Of a DNA stretch of 9,103 nt, positions 5,959-9,103 are shown piece after piece. A model generated the notes under the pieces. It saw only the letters and a program-made list of their open reading frames with translations. It was not told the DNA's origin and searched no databases. Source of the DNA: Chloroflexota bacterium. Its GTDB lineage: Bacteria; Chloroflexota; Limnocylindria; Limnocylindrales; CSP1-4. The stretch's first letter is position 1; each line of letters starts with the position of its first letter. Location: the NCBI GenBank assembly GCA_016200675.1, contig JACQEH010000106.1:1-9103 (forward strand), written 5' to 3'. A program made the translations under genes and the position numbers.

Positions 5959-6780
5959 TTAGTTTACGAAGCTGGTGTAGGTGGCCAGGGACGCCTGACT
6001 TGAAGTTGGGCTGATACCAATGCTCGGCCCGGAGGCACTGAAGCCGATCGAGTATTGCTGGCTCGACCACGTGTGGTAGTACTTGAACACAGCGTTCGTG
6101 GACTGGTTGTGAAGCGATGTCTCCTTGATCGTGGCAAGCAGGTAGCCCCAGTCCGTCATGCCCCCCCAGCTATAGCAGTTGTTGCATTCGTTGAACTCCC
6201 AAGACGTTCCGACGTTTGGCGACATGTCGTTACGCGTGAAGGCGAACGTCCCTTGGTTGTTGCTGTGCCCGTACGCATAGTCCGAATTGAGCGCGAGGTT
6301 GTTTGCCCACGCCGTGGCAAGCTGGTCCATCCCGTCGTATCCGTTCGGTGGCCAGCCGTTCCACTTGAAGTAGTCGGTGATGTCCCAGCGATAGGCGGGC
6401 GCTTGACTGTCGAAGGCGATGGCGATGCTGATATACAGGTTGGCCGTTCCACCGGATCCGGTGGTCGCGGGGAGTGGCGTCGGACCGGCGTTTCCGAGCA
6501 CAAGCCGCTGTGGCGCGCCCACAGGCTCACCGGTTTTCTGATCAAAGCTTTGCACCGCGCTTGAAAAGCCTACGATTATGTAGCGATTCGACTTGAAGTA
6601 CGCCTTTCGGAGCTCCTTCTCCTGCGCCGACATACTGTTCCACGCGGAAGCAAGGTCACTCTTGCTCAAACCAGCAGGAGCGGAGCGCGCGCTGGTCGGA
6701 GCGACCATCGCGCCACCCATGGCAAGTGTTGTGCCCATCACGACTAGGAATCGCGCAACGAATCCACGACGTCTAAACAT
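5959..6780 (-). CDS. Secreted protein of unknown function, Trp/Tyr/Asn-rich
   Basis: The start is ATG 6780-6778 behind a very good ribosome site, GGAGG five bases upstream; the frame is open further out but that part is not coding. The 273-residue protein has a cleavable export signal: FRRRGFVARF, a hydrophobic core, and a likely cut near residues 31-34 (TSARSAPAG). RRxF followed by V is close to a twin-arginine motif, so Tat export is possible. The mature part has YIIVGFSSAVQSFD (67-80), DYFKWNGWPPNGYDGMDQ (136-153), a CNNC pair (199-202), WGYLLATIKE (211-220) and a Ser/Gly-rich beta-like tail, HTWSSQQYSIGFSASG (236-251). I recognise no enzyme motif. Its GC is well below that of the neighbours (32 of 60 in 6061-6120), which suggests recent transfer. 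It may recall uncharacterised actinobacterial secreted proteins, but that is a weak impression. Confidence 0.8.
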   Translation of the reverse strand: MFRRRGFVARFLVVMGTTLAMGGAMVAPTSARSAPAGLSKSDLASAWNSMSAQEKELRKAYFKSNRYIIVGFSSAVQSFDQKTGEPVGAPQRLVLGNAGPTPLPATTGSGGTANLYISIAIAFDSQAPAYRWDITDYFKWNGWPPNGYDGMDQLATAWANNLALNSDYAYGHSNNQGTFAFTRNDMSPNVGTSWEFNECNNCYSWGGMTDWGYLLATIKETSLHNQSTNAVFKYYHTWSSQQYSIGFSASGPSIGISPTSSQASLATYTSFVN

Positions 6781-6896
6781 GATCCCCTCCGTGCGACGAA
6801 CGACACTCGTCCAGTCAGGACGATTGGCACCTCTCTCTGACGACCGAAGCGCGCGGATCGGGGCGGTCGGGAGGGCGATTACCTGCCGAGCATTAT
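6781..6896 (-). promoter_or_regulatory. Upstream region of the secreted-protein gene
   Basis: This 116-base stretch separates the secreted-protein start from the surviving end of the PLP gene and must hold the minus-strand leader. CATAAT (minus strand, 6897-6892) fits a -10 box at five of six bases, but no matching -35 box is seen at normal spacing. That would give a leader of more than 100 bases. The call is tentative. Confidence 0.3.
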
Positions 6897-7085
6897 GAAT
6901 CAGGACACTACCACGGCGTCGTGCGCATCCCGACTGGCACACCGTCGCCGCATCTCGGCGAGGTGGTGGCCATCGTGCCCAACCACGTCTGCCCGGTCGT
7001 GGATCTCTTTGACTCGTTCGTGGCCGTCCGGGGCGAGAGCGTCGTCGGAACATGGCCGGTCGACGCGCGCGGGCGTCGCGGCTGA
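6897..7085 (+). pseudogene. D-threonine aldolase/D-serine dehydratase-type PLP enzyme, C-terminal fragment
   Basis: One plus-strand frame ending at TGA 7083-7085 gives 62 codons: YHGVVRIPTG, HLGEVVAIVPNHVCPVVDL, then FVAVRGESVVGTWPVDARGR. This is the C-terminal end of the D-threonine aldolase/D-serine dehydratase family. PNHVCP supplies the His-x-Cys pair that binds the metal in D-serine dehydratase. It is in another frame than, and 1.8 kb from, the N-terminal fragment at 4702-5109, and has no start signal of its own. The first few codons (to about 6908) may already be junction DNA. Together the pieces cover about 136 plus 60 residues, so some 150-200 residues of the middle were lost. Confidence 0.8.
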
Positions 7086-7122
7086 GCACGATCTGAACGT
7101 TCGCCGCTCGGCGGGACTCATA

Positions 7123-7146
7123 GTGGCCAGATCGCGCCACATGGCG
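7123..7146. promoter_or_regulatory. Nested inverted repeats before the sigma factor gene
   Basis: CGCCA (7135-7139), CA, TGGCG (7142-7146) form a 12-base inverted repeat. GTGGC (7123-7127) with GCCAC (7136-7140) forms a second pair that shares its right arm. They lie 20-43 bases before the sigma start codon and could be an operator or an mRNA hairpin. No clear -35/-10 pair is visible in 7086-7165. Confidence 0.3.
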
Positions 7147-7165
7147 TGACACTCCGAGGTCCTCC

Positions 7166-7717
7166 ATGGACCGAGTCCTCGTCGAACAGGCCCGCAGTGG
7201 CGATCGGGACGCCTTCGCCAGCCTGGTGCACCAGGTCAGCGGCTCGCTGTTCGCCGTGGCGTTCCGGATCCTGCGCGACACCGGGCTGGCCGAGGACGCC
7301 GTGCAGAACGCCCTCGTGTCCGCCTGGCGGCAGCTGCCGCACCTCCACGACGCGGGTCGATTCGAGGCCTGGATCCATCGGATCGCGGTCCATGCCTGCT
7401 ACGCCGAGTCACGTCGTCGGCGGGAGTCGGCGAACAACGTCCGGCTCCTGGATCTCCACGGATCCTCGACGGCGGACGGTAGCCGCGACCTGGCCGATCG
7501 CGACGAGCTCGAGCGCGCATTCCGGGGCGTTCCGCTCGACCAGCGCGCGGTCTTCGTCCTGCACCACTACCTCGGGCTGCCGCTGGTGGATGTCGCTGAC
7601 ATGCTCGGCATCCCGGCCGGCACCGCCCGATCCCGACTCCATTACGCAACGCGCTCGCTGCGCTCGGCCTTCGAGGCCGCAGCGCCGGTTCCCCTCAAGG
7701 AGGGCCGCCAGGCATGA
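7166..7717 (+). CDS. ECF RNA polymerase sigma factor
   Basis: The 183-residue protein has the two-domain form of extracytoplasmic-function sigma factors. Region 2 is about residues 8-78, with RILRDTGLAEDAVQNALVSAW (34-54) and RFEAWIHRIAVHACYAE (65-81). A loop follows, then region 4 at about 115-165, with VPLDQRAVFVLHHYLGLPL (122-140) and the helix-turn-helix VDVADMLGIPAGTARSRLHY (141-160), which reads the -35 box. ATG at 7166 has a GAGG (7156-7159) six bases upstream. It lacks the extra C-terminal domain of ECF41-type factors. The stop overlaps the next gene by ATGA, so sigma and anti-sigma are coupled. It should be held inactive by that partner until an outer signal arrives. It is a paralog of the cut gene at 1-164. 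Confidence 0.93.
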   Translation: MDRVLVEQARSGDRDAFASLVHQVSGSLFAVAFRILRDTGLAEDAVQNALVSAWRQLPHLHDAGRFEAWIHRIAVHACYAESRRRRESANNVRLLDLHGSSTADGSRDLADRDELERAFRGVPLDQRAVFVLHHYLGLPLVDVADMLGIPAGTARSRLHYATRSLRSAFEAAAPVPLKEGRQA

Positions 7718-9045
7718 ACGACGACCGACAGTTCGAGCGCAACGCTCGTACCTGGCTCGAGATCGGCCCGACGGATGCACCCGACCGGGTGGTCGAGGGT
7801 GCCCTCCGCGAGATCGCGGCGACATCACAGGAACGGGATCTTCGGCTCCCGTGGAGAGTGCCTCGAAAGTCCAGCACCGTGCGCCTTGCCATGGCCGCCA
7901 CCATCGGCATCCTCGCGATCAGTGGCGGCCTCCTCCTCGTCGGCAGCCGTCCGAGCCAGATCGGTCAACCAAGTCCGTCGCCAAGCGGATCGCCCGTTTC
8001 GACCATCAGGCCGTTCGCATCAACGGATCCCGCATCCACCGCGTTCGCTCGCTCGCTGCAGTCACGCTGGACGTCCGTGGGTGACCGTACGCAATCAGCG
8101 GCCGGATCTCAGTCTCCAAGCCTCGCTCCGTTCGGCGCGACCATGGTGATCGGTCCCACAGGGGTTCGGATCTGGGCATTCAAGGCCGACATCGTGAGCG
8201 CATGGTCGGCGTCCGCTTCGGACGGGCGGCTCGCGGTTCATTTGGTCGCCTCCCAGCGAGTCCTGACCGCCGGACATTGGGACTGCCAGACAGGCCAGGA
8301 CGGAGCCTATAGCGCCGTGCTCGCCGCGGGCGGTTCAACGCTGACGCTCACCGCGGTGGCTGACGCCTGCGCGACGCGCCTGGGCATCATGGCGGGTGCG
8401 TGGACTCGCACGCCCTGTGACAGCGGTGACCAACGGTGCAACGAGCTCGCGGCCGGTCGGCACGAGTCGACTGTTCCACTGCCCGGCGACGTGTCCGCCT
8501 CGCCCGTTATCGCCAGCTACTCGTATGACGTGCCCGTCGGGTGGACCAGTGAGCAGCTCGGCGATGGCACCCTCTTCAGGCTCGCCGACGGCGCGGGGAT
8601 CAACCTCCGCTTCGATCTGGTGCCTCGCTCCCAGATCGCCGGGTGCCCCGAGGTCGCGGCGCAAGGCGTCAGCACGACCGCAGCGGCCATCGCCGCATGG
8701 CTTCGGGGGCTTCCAGGGCTGACCACGACAACGCCAACGCCGGTGGTGATCGACGGTTACAGCGGCGTGATGCTCGACCTGTCCTACGACACGAGTTCGA
8801 CAGGGGTCTGCCGGGATCCTGGTCAGGCTCCGGTTGTGTTCGTCTTCAGGCGCCCTGGATCGTCGGCCCAGCTTCCGATGCTATACGACCCCGGTTATCG
8901 ATCGAGGTACGTCATCCTCGATCTGCCGGGAGAGCACAACCTCCTGATTGACGCCACGACGCCTGACCAACAGAGCTTCGACGAGTTCGTACCGGCCGCG
9001 ATGCCGATCATCGACTCGCTCCAGTTCACCCGCACGGGTCCGTAG
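7714..9045 (+). CDS. Putative membrane anti-sigma factor with large outer domain
   Basis: A 443-residue protein starting in the ATGA overlap with the sigma gene. Residues 1-56 are a charged cytoplasmic part (FERNARTWLEIG, DRVVEGALREIAAT) that probably binds the sigma factor; it lacks the HxxxCxxC of zinc anti-sigma domains. Residues 57-77 are a single membrane helix, and 85-100 a Pro/Ser linker (QPSPSPSGSPVSTIRP). Residues 101-443 lie outside the membrane and hold six cysteines (191, 219, 235, 242, 311, 366), consistent with three disulfides. YSYDVPVGW (269-277) begins a second outer module with DLSYDT and VVFVFRRPG strands. The role is inferred from position and layout; no anti-sigma family motif is visible. 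The outer part may sense a ligand or wall state. Such protein pairs are common in high-GC Chloroflexota. Confidence 0.75.
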   Translation: MNDDRQFERNARTWLEIGPTDAPDRVVEGALREIAATSQERDLRLPWRVPRKSSTVRLAMAATIGILAISGGLLLVGSRPSQIGQPSPSPSGSPVSTIRPFASTDPASTAFARSLQSRWTSVGDRTQSAAGSQSPSLAPFGATMVIGPTGVRIWAFKADIVSAWSASASDGRLAVHLVASQRVLTAGHWDCQTGQDGAYSAVLAAGGSTLTLTAVADACATRLGIMAGAWTRTPCDSGDQRCNELAAGRHESTVPLPGDVSASPVIASYSYDVPVGWTSEQLGDGTLFRLADGAGINLRFDLVPRSQIAGCPEVAAQGVSTTAAAIAAWLRGLPGLTTTTPTPVVIDGYSGVMLDLSYDTSSTGVCRDPGQAPVVFVFRRPGSSAQLPMLYDPGYRSRYVILDLPGEHNLLIDATTPDQQSFDEFVPAAMPIIDSLQFTRTGP

Positions 9046-9103
9046 GTCACGGTCGATGCTCCGGCACCGTCCCTCCATCGCCGCTCGAGCGCGTCCGGCG
9101 GCG

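Noticed and set aside
6055..6564. Plus-strand open frame of 169 codons opposite the secreted-protein gene
   Set aside because: Val/Arg-rich mirror of the minus-strand gene with no start signal; the minus strand has signal peptide and ribosome site.
5184..6910. GGACACTA at 5184-5191 and 6903-6910 as a target-site duplication of the insert
   Set aside because: The left copy is inside the transposase remnant and does not flank the insert edge at 5109/5110; IS630 elements normally duplicate only TA. An 8-base match this short can be chance.
6781..7281. N-terminal extension of the secreted-protein gene
   Set aside because: It would cover the PLP-gene fragment and sigma start, and would place the export signal in mid-protein; GGAGG before ATG 6780 decides the start.
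1..9103. CRISPR arrays, tRNA or rRNA genes
   Set aside because: No regularly spaced repeats, cloverleaf patterns or rRNA-like stretches were seen on either strand.

Overview
The window is high-GC bacterial DNA. One 60-base line inside the hydrolase gene (4201-4260) counts to 43 G+C. The style suggests a soil- or water-type Chloroflexota (Limnocylindria/Ellin-like) or possibly an actinomycete. The pointers are ECF sigma factors paired with membrane anti-sigma proteins that carry Pro/Ser linkers, GTG starts, 4-base gene overlaps and a probable leaderless mRNA. No rRNA, tRNA or other strong taxonomic marker is present, so the phylum is an inference.

Region 1 (1-581, minus strand) holds the N-terminal end of an ECF sigma factor gene that runs off the left edge. 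Upstream of it lies a decayed chimera of another sigma/anti-sigma pair. A 38-base exact direct repeat (1-38 and 544-581) links the two, and the right copy ends exactly where a good sigma-70 promoter begins.

Region 2 (582-3619, plus strand) is a tightly packed run that reads as one operon: a DUF998 six-helix membrane protein, a TetR-type repressor, a DUF6220-like four-helix protein, a further small membrane protein, and a secreted PEBP/YbhB-type lipoprotein. A short inverted repeat sits on the promoter -10 box and is a good candidate operator for the TetR protein.

Region 3 (3643-7085) begins with a fumarylacetoacetase-family hydrolase gene, probably on a leaderless mRNA. It overlaps by 4 bases a PLP-dependent D-threonine aldolase/D-serine dehydratase-type gene. 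That second gene is broken: its N-terminal third (PLP lysine) ends near 5109 and its C-terminal piece (metal-binding His-x-Cys) reappears at 6897-7085. Between them lies about 1.8 kb of foreign DNA. It holds the tail of an IS630-type transposase and two minus-strand genes with noticeably lower GC, a small lipoprotein and a Trp/Tyr/Asn-rich secreted protein of unknown function.

Region 4 (7086-9103) is an intact ECF sigma factor plus anti-sigma pair with ATGA overlap. The anti-sigma protein has one membrane helix and a large outer domain with six cysteines. The last 58 bases hold nothing I can identify.
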